A stretch of DNA of 13,013 bases. It comes from Saccoglossus kowalevskii. Taxonomy: Eukaryota; Hemichordata; Enteropneusta; Harrimaniidae. Shown here piece by piece: positions 1 through 6,605 of this stretch. The notes below the pieces were generated by a model that did no database searches, was not told where the DNA came from, and was given only the letters and a program-made list of their open reading frames with translations. Where the stretch lies: NCBI RefSeq assembly GCF_000003605.2, contig NW_003111479.1:48468-61480 (forward strand), read 5' to 3'. A program made the position numbers and the translations under genes. Position 1 is the stretch's first letter, and each line of letters starts with the position of its first letter.

Positions 1-17
1 GTATTGGAGACACACTT
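1..17 (-). CDS. FBXL-like gene exon 5, first 17 bases only
   Basis: The acceptor TTTGTTTTTCTAG ends at 18 and is followed by bases that complete a Glu codon from exon 4 and then read VCLQY to the window edge. TEVCLQY after NNISDD continues the LRR pattern (ISDxxVxxL). The phase matches and the pyrimidine tract is good, but the exon is too short to be sure. Confidence 0.5.
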
Positions 18-1985
18 CTAGAAAAACAAACTGGTAATGTGTAAAGCATACATGCAATCATTTGGGACTCAAAGACAATGTGATATTACAGATTAGGGAC
101 ACACACAAGAAATGATGAAATTTACCTGTATCATCACTAATATTATTTGAATGCAGATCAAAAGAATTCAGCTTTGGACACACAGATAATATACGGGTCA
201 TCAAGTCATCAGTCAAGACATTGCCAATTATAAGGAATTCTGAAAAAAATAAGTTTTCTAATTTAGACATCGGACAGAAGTGAAAGGCCTTGATTTGATT
301 CTAAAATAGGTGTCATGAAAGATAAGTCATCTTGTGTCACCTTCCACAATGTATGGTAAGTTCTGTTTTACCACTATGCTTGTACCGATATATATCAAAA
401 ATTGAAATTGGTAATGTTGCCTGTAAGATTAAAAACAAGCATTTAGGGAAAAGACAGAGAATTACATGTACAAAACTGAGAGACGATTAATTCATGTGAA
501 AGGGTTGTGTTCCAGTTTGACAGAATGAGATATTTTACCTGCTTTGGGGCATCTCTGGGCTATATGAAAAACATCTGTTTCATTAGGATTTTTGCACTTT
601 GTAAAGTTAAGTTTTTTCATATGTTGCCTTGAAATAAGAAAAAATCTGTATTATAGTATGAAAATACCATATTTGTTCTATTTGTACCACATGTGCTTAC
701 GTAAATGACATAGGCACCAAATGCACGTAAAAGATCCGACAAACAATACCTGCAATTTTTGGTTTATGTGGACTCCTATTGGAGATGAGCTTCTAACATA
801 ACAAATATGGTATATCTATTATACAATTGTACATGTGATGCTATAATATTATACAATATAATTCATAACCACATGGCACTCTGTTTTGTGACCATTTCAC
901 CCTATCAGACATATACTATGCATATTATACAAACATATCAAAATATATACTGATCTGCACAAATAAACTTTGACTATTTTTGTGAATTTAGCAGGTCTGG
1001 GGTAAACGTAAAGTGTGTAAATGAATATGCGAGTAACAGTGACATTCACAGTGAAATTTTATTTTTACAAATATGTCCTACAAATCATTAAATATTAATA
1101 ATGCTAATGGTTGAATATATTTTCAATTGAAATTTATTTCCGCTATACGGATGTATCAGTGAAAATAAAATCCCTCTATTTTACATTCAACAAAAATCAG
1201 TATAAATAAACTTCATGCACAACAGCCAAATTGTGGAAATTAAATCCGGCTAAAATAAAGTATTTTACAGTATACAATATGTGTTGCAATGTAGTAGATT
1301 TAAATGTAGAAAAATACATTAGTCAAAAAATACACTATGGCAACTTGTAACAATCTGCAACATATCTTTTGTCACTAAATCATAAAAAGACTCACCACAA
1401 AGAGGGACTGTTACATATATCATGGAATGCTGTGCAAGTCTGGGACATCGTACACAACTCGTACCATTCTAAATGAGATAATACCTCAAAGATATTTTCC
1501 AGTGACAATGCTTCTATGATGGAGTAATATGGCAGATATCTATTGAAGAATAAAATAGAAGAGACCATGATTATTGTTGTAAATAAGCAATTATGGTGGT
1601 CATAATTCAAACAAAATATTAGTGATTTTAAAAATATAAAAACAACCATTATCTCTGTTGAGGTATGCACAGGTTTCAGGATGTAGAATGACCAGGGCAT
1701 ATACTTAGATAAAAACAAAGAGGAGTGTCCCAGGAGCTGCACTCCAAACCAATCGTGCTGATGGCCATATGTGCAGTTCAACAGGACTACATTTGATTCT
1801 ACATACATGTATAAGATATTAGCTTCGTCACTTCACAAACAGCCAACTCACCTCTCATCAAAAACGTATTCCTCCTCATCCCATTCATATACCTCAGACT
1901 TCCTTACACTGACTTCCTTTCCATCTTTCAACACTGGAGGGAGCTCTCCATATTCATCATCCAGCTCATAATCTGAAGTGTCCAT
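1..1985 (-). CDS. F-box and leucine-rich-repeat (FBXL-like) protein gene, 5' part, five exons, runs off the window
   Basis: Joining minus-strand segments 1985-1852, 1539-1396, 627-539, 239-126 and 17-1 gives 166 uninterrupted codons. Every inferred intron is GT...AG and every junction keeps phase (2, 2, 1, 1). The order is an acidic N-terminus (residues 1-44, opening MDTSDYELDDEYGEL), an F-box (about 55-95, with LSLENIFEVLSHLEW and ending in NSPSLW), then LRR units with repeated R/V-CPK signatures (HIAQRCPKA, ILSVCPKLNSFDLHSNNISDD). F-box proteins of this class bind SKP1 through the F-box and recruit substrates through the LRRs to SCF ubiquitin ligases; that role is family knowledge, not visible here. 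I cannot name the orthologue. The C-terminal LRRs lie beyond base 1. The phase agreement makes the model much stronger than any single exon. Confidence 0.85.
126..239 (-). CDS. FBXL-like gene exon 4: LRR units
   Basis: A 114-bp exon between the acceptor TTATTTTTTTCAG and the donor ATACAG|GTAAAT. Two bases complete a Glu codon with exon 3, then 37 codons including VLTDDLMTRILSVCPKL and NSFDLHSNNISDDT. Both segments fit the cysteine-containing LRR consensus (LTDxxLxxILxxCPxLxxLDLxxNxISD). A longer exon using the acceptor at about 301 would also be open, but its phase does not join exon 3 and it would insert 20-odd residues into an LRR. The shorter form is preferred. Confidence 0.78.
539..627 (-). 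CDS. FBXL-like gene exon 3: F-box/LRR linker and first LRR
   Basis: An 89-bp exon between the acceptor TTTTTCTTATTTCAAG and the donor GCAG|GTAAAA. Its first G completes the Trp codon left open by exon 2. It then reads QHMKKLNFTKC, 12 further residues and AQRCPKA. W-x-H-x-x-x-L-x-F followed by IAQRCPKA is the typical passage from an F-box to the first cysteine-containing LRR. It is too short to stand out as an ORF and was found by looking for the phase-compatible exon needed between exons 2 and 4. Confidence 0.75.
664..813. mobile_element. Small MITE with perfect 14-bp terminal inverted repeats, copy A
   Basis: ATACCATATTTGTT at 664-677 is the exact reverse complement of AACAAATATGGTAT at 800-813. 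The 150-bp element has no ORF. It shares the left end and the internal block CACATGTGCTTAC with a second copy at about 10890-11067, so this is a dispersed family and not a chance hairpin. It lies in the intron between exons 2 and 3 of the FBXL-like gene. No target duplication is clear. Confidence 0.7.
1130..1272 (-). mobile_element. Truncated copy of the CTGT...ACAG MITE family
   Basis: The right end (AAAATAAAGTATTTTACAGTA) and the inner segments (TGAAAATAAAATCC, ACATTCAAC, AAAAATCAGT) match the element at 3362-3557 in the same orientation. The left terminal repeat is missing and the copy is more diverged than the other four, so it is probably the oldest insertion. It lies in the FBXL-like intron between exons 2 and 3. 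Confidence 0.65.
1396..1539 (-). CDS. FBXL-like gene exon 2: F-box
   Basis: This 144-bp exon begins after CTTCAATAG and ends at TTGTG|GTGAGT. One base completes an Arg codon with exon 1, 47 codons follow, and two bases start a Trp codon. The residues fit the F-box pattern: a leading leucine block (LSLENIFEVLSHL), an aromatic/acidic turn (EWYELCTMSQTC), then AFHDICNSPSLW, where the closing hydrophobic-LW is a typical F-box end. The usual proline at the start (LPxE) is replaced by serine (LSLE), a tolerated variation. An open frame runs on upstream into the intron, but the splice site sets the exon edge. Confidence 0.82.
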
Positions 1986-2047
1986 GGTTTTATCACTGAT
2001 TTGGCTGCCATGCTGCCCTCATAATAAACACTTGAGGTGGCATGATA
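1852..2047 (-). CDS. FBXL-like gene exon 1 of the coding region, with the end of the 5' UTR
   Basis: The start codon is at 1985-1983 in a strong context (ACCATGG). The same frame has a TGA 13 codons upstream (12 codons between) and no other ATG after it, so this start is well fixed. It encodes 44 residues plus two bases: a very acidic stretch rich in D, E and Y ending in WDEEEYVFDE. The donor is AG|GTGAGT at 1851, close to consensus. The acceptor at 2048 (a run of T then ACAACAG) suggests that at least one non-coding exon lies further upstream. The acidic tail has no recognised domain. Confidence 0.8.
1928..2043 (-). promoter_or_regulatory. Two upstream ORFs in the FBXL-like leader
   Basis: In the leader of coding exon 1, one ATG at 2043 opens a 16-codon ORF (MPPQVFIMRAAWQPNQ) that stops at 1993, before the main start. 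A second ATG at 2011 (AGCATGG, a strong context) opens a 27-codon ORF in another frame. That ORF runs over the main start at 1985 and stops at 1928. Overlapping upstream ORFs of this kind usually lower translation of the main frame. Whether they lie in the mRNA depends on the acceptor at 2048 or on an upstream start of transcription. Confidence 0.45.
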
Positions 2048-2605
2048 CTGTTGTGTAAAAAAAAGAGTATATTTAAGTTTGAAGTACAGTATATATATAG
2101 TGAAAGAAATTAGAATCTGACATGGTAATATTTGTTACAGCGATATAAAACACATTTGGAGGCATCAGTGTTTAATATTGGGATCTAAAACAACAAATTA
2201 TGCAAATGTATATTAGGCAGAGTAGGAACATAGAAGTAACAAAACACAACTATGGAGATAAAAAGAGATAGTACACTCATTCACAGCAGATTGTGTAAAC
2301 ATTTTTCAAAAATCAGGCATTACACTATATAAGTGTCCCCATAAGTACTTGTTGGGGAAGCAGCCGCAGTCCGCCTAATGAACACTAAATGTGAACAAAA
2401 GATGAAATTAAATCTTTTTAAATTATTCAACAAATGAATCAATTGCACCATCCAGGTTAATTAAATTGACTGAACATATGGCTCAAATTGTAAAATATTT
2501 TTTTTCCCAGACCAAACCAAGCAAATATTTAACCTAGTATCTTGACATATTCAACTGAAATGGACTTTTTGCTGCTTGGTGCTTGGTCTTTGTCTCTGCC
2601 AACTA

Positions 2606-2620
2606 CCCCCCCCCCCCCCC
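2606..2620 (+). repeat. 15-base C homopolymer
   Basis: An unbroken run of 15 C is unusual in this AT-rich sequence. It lies just upstream of the tRNA-like SINE remnant and could be a replication-slippage site or a sequencing-length artefact. Confidence 0.9.
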
Positions 2621-2642
2621 ATCCATAGTGTTCACAAATCCA

Positions 2643-2745
2643 TCGCTGAGTGGTTGATCGCACCTAGCTGCTGCACGGTTGAGAATTGACCAGATCCTAC
2701 AATCTACTGTGACCAAATTTCGCCAGGTTATGGGATTCGATCAGT
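2643..2745 (+). mobile_element. Possible tRNA-derived SINE remnant
   Basis: TCGCTGAGTGGTTGATCGCA resembles the A-box half of a tRNA gene (TRGYNNARNGG), and GGTTATGGGATTCGATCA at about 2727-2743 resembles a B box (GGTTCGANTCC). The spacing of about 80 bases is longer than in a tRNA, so this would be a diverged SINE head, not a functional tRNA. No tail or target duplication was identified. Confidence 0.35.
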
Positions 2746-2827
2746 TAGATGACAAGGACAAGATGATTAGGATCAGTGGATCAACTGACTATAGGCTTGG
2801 AGACTAGTTAACTATAGGGGGAGCATT

Positions 2828-2901
2828 CTCTGTCGCAGAGACTATGGGTCTTTTATCGCTAAGCTATGTAGTCGCCAGGGAACGTCCCACTAGTCTCTGT
2901 C
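2828..2901. repeat. Foldback sequence with two nested inverted repeats
   Basis: GCAGAGACTATGGG (2835-2848) pairs with CCCACTAGTCTCTGTC (2886-2901) apart from a one-base bulge and end mismatches. Just upstream, CTCTG-TCG-CAGAG (2828-2840) makes a competing small hairpin. The block is richer in GC than its surroundings and may be the end of a DNA transposon. Confidence 0.5.
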
Positions 2902-3116
2902 ACAGGCTAATTTAAATACTAATGACCGGACCTACTTTTTGCTTTGCCACAAGTCCGTTAGCGTCGCTCCCTGGGGATGCCCCAAGCGATGTGGCTGGAA
3001 GTAGATTTATTTGTCCGTTGCTATGCGTGCAAAACTCGAATAAAATGTATAAAATTTATTTTGAAATCACGACCACTAGCATTTTATGTTTGAGAAAATT
3101 ACCTAAATACCTTTTT

Positions 3117-3290
3117 ACCTATCGATTTTGTAGTTCGCTATCTTCTTCCCAAAGTCGACCAGTTGTGATGTCACATAGCAGTCAAACAAAAACTGAGCAG
3201 GAGTGAGGCGCCCGCATCACCCCGAGGCAACGACGCGAACACACCAACGATTTGAACCGACGACTCACATCTACGTATCCAGGATCTACT
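3117..3290 (-). promoter_or_regulatory. CpG-containing patch, possible 5' non-coding exon/promoter of the FBXL-like gene
   Basis: Bases 3205-3285 have several CpGs (GAGGCGCCCGC, CAACGACGCGAAC, ACCGACGACTC) in otherwise CpG-poor DNA. On the minus strand a candidate donor (CGATAG|GTAAAAAG) falls at 3118, upstream of the acceptor at 2048 that begins the first coding exon. The placement is right for a non-coding first exon, but no core promoter motif was recognised. The link is inference. Confidence 0.2.
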
Positions 3291-3361
3291 TTTTCATTAT
3301 TTTAACATTTTGAAGAGATTTTACCACTGAATGTAAAAATATTTGATATATTTATTTTAAA

Positions 3362-3557
3362 TACTGTAGAATACTTTATTTTCGCTTAGAATTTATTTTC
3401 GCTATTTTCGCTGAAGGGATGATTCCGTGAAAATAAAATCCAGCGAATATACTTTTTTTCCTATATTTCACATTCAACTCATCAAAAATCAGTGAAAATA
3501 AATTCCATAAAAAACGCCCAAAAAGTCTTTTCAGCGAAAATAAAGTATTCCACAGTA
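3362..3557 (-). mobile_element. TA-flanked MITE (CTGT...ACAG family), copy 2
   Basis: It begins TACTGTAGAATACTTTATTT and ends AAATAAAGTATTCCACAGTA, giving terminal inverted repeats of about 20 bp with TA on both sides, as in Tc1/mariner-type insertions. Inside, the motif TTTATTTTCGC/ACTG or its complement recurs several times in both arms. The length is 196 bp. It is reverse-oriented relative to the copies at 4385, 11874 and 12579. There is no transposase; open frames across it are by-products of low complexity. Confidence 0.85.
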
Positions 3558-4126
3558 ACACACATTTTTTTCAACAGAAGCTTAGGATATAAGAAACAAG
3601 TGAAGCAAAAAAAAACGCAGAATACCAAAAATTTTGGTGTAAAATGTCACCTGTGGCAGAGTCTAGTTGCGGCTCTCTGTGGCTCCCTAGGTCACGAAGA
3701 CTCTGCAAGGGAGAGTGTAGGGGGAGGTCAGTCGACCTCTGGTACTACTCCAGCTAGTTCTGTGTACAAATCTGTAAATGTGAATGTACTCATTTTCATT
3801 ACGACCTAAAAAAGTCATGTACACAGGGCTATAATCTGGGGTACTAGTACAACATTTTGTCTTGTTTTACCTTCCTGGTGAGGTATTTATTTGTAATTTA
3901 AAGAGTTCCCTGGGCATCCTCACCCCTAACCCAAACCCTACATGTCATACATTACATCCTTGACTGTTGCTTCTTCACTCAAGAAAGAAATACCCTCTTA
4001 GAAGACTGTAAATTAAAAATGTGTAATACAGCTAACCGAAATTTAATATTTACTTGCATTATAAATAGTAGTACTGCACTTGCAAAATACTTAAAAAACA
4101 CAATTTATAAAACCTAATTGTAATAT

Positions 4127-4274
4127 GTATTTTATATATACCTTTTGTTTTGTTTGTAATTTTGAAACTTTTGTTGTTTTTTGTTTATTTGTGTTTGTTT
4201 TTTCTGATCTGTATCCTTACCATACAGCACCCACCGATGGTGCAGTTGTGTAATAAAGTTATTATTATTATTAT
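4127..4274 (+). mobile_element. 3' end of a non-LTR (LINE-type) retrotransposon
   Basis: A T/G-rich stretch is followed by a small hairpin (GCACC-CACCGAT-GGTGC, about 4227-4243), a polyadenylation-like AATAAA at 4252-4257 and a (TTA)n tail (4259-4273). A terminal hairpin with a short microsatellite tail is typical of CR1/L2-like LINE 3' ends or of SINEs that copy them. The 5' limit is not clear, and no reverse transcriptase lies next to it on this strand. Confidence 0.5.
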
Positions 4275-4384
4275 GAAGAGTGGTACCGTATATACAATTA
4301 AAATGGGGAAAAGACACTGGAGGGGCAGGGTTATGATTTATTGATGGTTTTGATGAGTTACTCTTACTGATTATTCCATACATT

Positions 4385-4581
4385 TACTGTAAAATACTTT
4401 ATTTTAGCTGGAATTAATTTTCGCTGAAAAAGACTTTTTGGGTGTATGGAATTTATTTGTATGGAATTTATTTTCACTGATTTTTGACGACTTGAACGTA
4501 AAATACAGGAAAACAGGTATATTCGCTAGATTTTATTTTCACTAAATCATCCCTTCAGTGAAAATAAAGTATTTTACAGTA
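4385..4581 (+). mobile_element. TA-flanked MITE (CTGT...ACAG family), copy 3
   Basis: Starts TACTGTAAAATACTTTATTT and ends AAATAAAGTATTTTACAGTA, 197 bp, with near-perfect terminal inverted repeats and TA at both edges. It lies about 830 bp from copy 2 in the opposite orientation, so the two could pair across the LINE tail between them. Confidence 0.85.
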
Positions 4582-4624
4582 GGGTTAACCCTGATTTTGC
4601 GATCATTTCATAACAGCATGGAGG

Positions 4625-4686
4625 CACAGTCCCTCTATCATATATCATGATAGAGGGACTGTGATGGAGGTAAATGTTACCTCCAT
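4625..4686. repeat. Two adjacent perfect hairpins
   Basis: CACAGTCCCTCTATCAT (4625-4641) is the exact complement of 4647-4663, a 17-bp stem with a 5-base loop. It is followed at once by ATGGAGGTAA (4664-4673) and its exact complement (4677-4686), a 10-bp stem with a 3-base loop. There is no T-run, so this is not a terminator. The first stem is short for a microRNA precursor. Confidence 0.8.
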
Positions 4687-4790
4687 GATAACAGCAACCG
4701 TCCGGCAATAACAAAATACCTTGACGACTGTTCCGGGCATAATAAATCAATAGTACACGTGAATGGATATGTAAATATAGATAAACTTAC

Positions 4791-4978
4791 CCAAAATCAC
4801 ATTAGTGTCAATAAAAATCGTGTAAGCCACTCGAACTAAGAGATTGCTAAAGGAGAAATAATATGTAGTGAATATCTCTTCCGCATCCGGGCAACTGACA
4901 TTTGCCCCTTGACCTTCTTCTTTCATACAATGGCAATACCATTTCTCAGCGGGTAAGGTAGGACATGGATCAGAGTGA
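4791..4978 (-). CDS. Isolated exon with an LRR N-terminal-cap-like cysteine pattern
   Basis: An open minus-strand segment of about 62 codons ends in a near-perfect donor (TTTTGG|GTAAGTTTATC). It reads SDPCPTLPAEKWYCHC, nine residues, then VSC, giving C-x8-WYC-x-C-x11-C. That matches the four-cysteine cap (LRRNT) before extracellular leucine-rich repeats. The hydrophobic pattern after it (LLVRVAYTIFIDTNVI) fits one LRR strand. The acceptor chosen at 4979 (GTATTGATCAG) is weak, and an earlier exon would have to supply the start and signal peptide. I found no partner exon in the window. It could be an orphan exon, part of an unseen gene, or a pseudogene fragment. PAEKWYCHC also resembles the repeat peptide of the nearby array at 5351-5530. 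Confidence 0.35.
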
Positions 4979-5350
4979 CTGATCAATACATAATGCACAT
5001 TAAACTTCAAAGCAAAATATATATTTTGTAACGGGTTCTGAAATATTCATGCAATATGTGCATATTTAAAAAGATATAGTTACCGTTTATTGAAAACAAA
5101 ATACGCTTCAGCAAATAGTGGGTTCTAACAGAAGTCTACCTAAGTTGGCGGTTCCAATAGTAAGTGATCGCTTTCCCCTATTCTAGACTGCGCATTGACG
5201 TGAGTGAATGGGTGATTGATTGTAGTTTTGTAATTTAGTTTAGTTTGCTTCCTATAGCTTGTTGTAGGAATAAATAAAAAAAACTGAATATAGCAGGTGC
5301 AGTCAACGGAGCTGTTCGTGAAAAAATGTGTTCGCAAGGGATTTTTAGTG

Positions 5351-5530
5351 GGCAGGCAAATTAAAACATCTTCAGCGGAAGGGCATTGAAAATAGGGTTT
5401 CTCAGAGGGGAATTCCAGTACGAGAAGATTTTTATTCAGAGGGCAGGCAAATTCCATTTTTAGATTGAGCGGGTAAGGGCAAAATGCAGAATTTTCCGCG
5501 GGCATCAAAAACCAAATTGCCAAAGGGGAG
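5351..5530 (-). repeat. Degenerate 30-bp tandem repeat with an open minus-strand frame
   Basis: About six diverged units average 30 bp; the GGCA cores at 5351, 5382, 5442, 5478 and 5501 span 150 bp. Because 30 is a multiple of three and indels cancel out, the minus strand stays open (140 codons from 5562). It reads a decapeptide-like series of the form P-x-[EN]-[KN]-x-x-F-x-C, for example MEFACPLNKN, LEFPSEKPYFQC and CPSAEDVLICLPTKN. No known protein domain was recognised. More likely a minisatellite than a gene. Confidence 0.55.
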
Positions 5531-5889
5531 GAATGTTTAGACTGAGAATACCCCGATCCCAAGTTCTTTCTAAGCTTTCTTCGATTTTTTATTGTCTCCC
5601 ATAATGCATTGTATGTTCAGAAGTGCAAAATTTGAACTTGGGTACAACTCTCTTAATAAAGAGTGTTGCCGGTGAAATGGGTCATGGCATTTTGTCATTT
5701 CATGGAAAATATAGGTATTATATTACCATTAAATTCGCCTGCTATAAAGAAAAACGTTAAATTCAATTCACATGTGTTTAAGGATTGGAGCTGGTGATCA
5801 TAACGTCTTCTCTGGGAAATGATAGGGAGAAGGCAGAAACTGTTGAGAGGGGAGAATTGAGACACCTGAACCAACTGGATGGGAGAGTT

Positions 5890-6066
5890 GATACAACTGC
5901 GTGTCCAGAGGACAGGCAAAAACAAAATGAGCGGGGAGAGGGCAGTGGGTAGCAAAATTGAGTGGGGAGAAGGCAGAGGGGAACAAAAACTGAGTGGGTA
6001 GAAGGCAGCGGGGAACAAACACTGAGTGGGGAGAGGGCAGTGGGAGCAAAAAACAGTGGGAGGGCA
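5890..6066. repeat. G-rich 31-32-bp minisatellite array
   Basis: About 4.5 units of the type CAAAAACTGAGTGGGGAGAA followed by GGCAGNGGGGAA, with TGAG starts at 5928, 5959, 5991 and 6023. The plus strand is purine-rich and the minus strand C/T-rich, so two overlapping minus-strand open frames rich in Pro, Leu and Phe are low-complexity artefacts. The core AGGACAGGCAAAA links it to the 5351-5530 array. Confidence 0.75.
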
Positions 6067-6305
6067 ATTTAATTTGATTGAGAGGGAGGGGAGTTGCGAA
6101 CAGATTGGCCTCTCCCCTCCAAACTAAATTAAGCCTTAATAATGTTCATACATTAGGTTACTCTTGATCAAACATAAATACCAAACATTTTTGCAAATTT
6201 ACTCGTTGACTGCACCTGATAAAATACCCAAACGAACATATATCGTCTATATTGTATTGTACAGAGTGTCAATGGTCTACTTCATCTTTATAAAACGCTT
6301 TTTCA

Positions 6306-6456
6306 CGTCTCGTTTCCCTCCGAAGCCATAATCCTGTTAGTAGCTATCGTTATTCTCCAATTGGCACAGATTTCTTCGACAACAGCGAGCATTTCCTGAA
6401 GTTGTCACGCAGATGTAACAATCAATGGCGTGTCGTCTGCTAAACTTGGGCATCCA
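6306..6456 (-). pseudogene. Decayed LINE reverse transcriptase fragment
   Basis: Read on the minus strand, this gives GCPSLADDTPLIVTSA, a TGA stop, then QLQEMLAVVEEICANWRI and a diverged tail ending at another TGA. ADDT is the catalytic YADD/FADD box of non-LTR reverse transcriptases. The following L-I-x-x-S-A-x-x-LQxML-x-x-VEEIC-x-x-W order is the conserved segment just after it. The usual K-T-K region that follows is scrambled. Stops and short length show that it is dead. It is not obviously part of the plus-strand LINE tail at 4127-4274. Confidence 0.7.
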
Positions 6457-6580
6457 GCATACACACTCAAAAGAGAGCACCACAAATTCATCTTCTCAGG
6501 TTTATTATGCAGATCATCCAATAAATCGAAAAAAAATTGAGATAACTCCTCTTGTCTCACTACCTGTTTTTAATACTGTA

Positions 6581-6605
6581 TAACATGGAGGTAGCACCTC
6601 TGTTA
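6581..6605. repeat. Short imperfect hairpin GAGGT/ACCTC
   Basis: TAACA-TG-GAGGT, loop AGC, then ACCTC-TGTTA gives a 10-bp stem with a 2-base bulge. Its core CATGGAGGTA...ACCTC resembles the second hairpin at 4664-4686, which suggests a small dispersed palindrome. Confidence 0.45.

Larger units (their letters stand above)
5294..6218. mobile_element. Candidate non-autonomous element: 15-bp inverted repeats enclosing two minisatellite arrays
   Basis: CAGGTGCAGTCAACG at 5294-5308 is exactly inverted at 6204-6218. The 925 bp between them hold two arrays built on related units (with the core GGGCAGGCAAA), and no recognisable transposase. The left end (ATAGCAGGTGCAGT) also occurs singly at 11400-11413, which hints at a dispersed family. 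No target duplication is visible at the edges, so the transposon reading is inference. Confidence 0.4.

Noticed and set aside
2922-3206. Plus-strand 94-codon ORF
   Set aside because: No recognisable domain, and mixed composition with a run of AT-driven codons in its second half. It crosses the CpG-containing patch, where stop codons are naturally fewer.
3376-3561. Minus-strand 61-codon ORF
   Set aside because: It lies almost wholly inside the MITE at 3362-3557.
3651-3702. Minus-strand 52-bp segment with a textbook acceptor (CACTCTCCCTTGCAG) and a fair donor (CCACAG|GTGACA)
   Set aside because: It is open in only one frame, and in the phase needed after the 4791-4978 exon it hits a stop. It could be a non-coding leader exon, but nothing supports this beyond the splice signals. 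It also holds an inverted repeat (GCAGAGTCT/AGACTCTGC).
3924-3942. CCCCTAACCCAAACCCTA, telomere-like
   Set aside because: Only about two and a half irregular units. Too short to be an interstitial telomere, and common by chance in C-runs of repeats.
4581-4592. AGGGTTAACCCT palindrome, with GGGTTAACCC again at 9765-9774
   Set aside because: Perfect but short, and two 10-mers in 13 kb are not convincing as a shared site.
5695-6067. Two overlapping minus-strand ORFs of 107 and 89 codons
   Set aside because: Both come from the C/T-rich strand of the 31-32-bp minisatellite and read Pro/Leu/Phe repeats in two frames at once, which points to composition and not selection.
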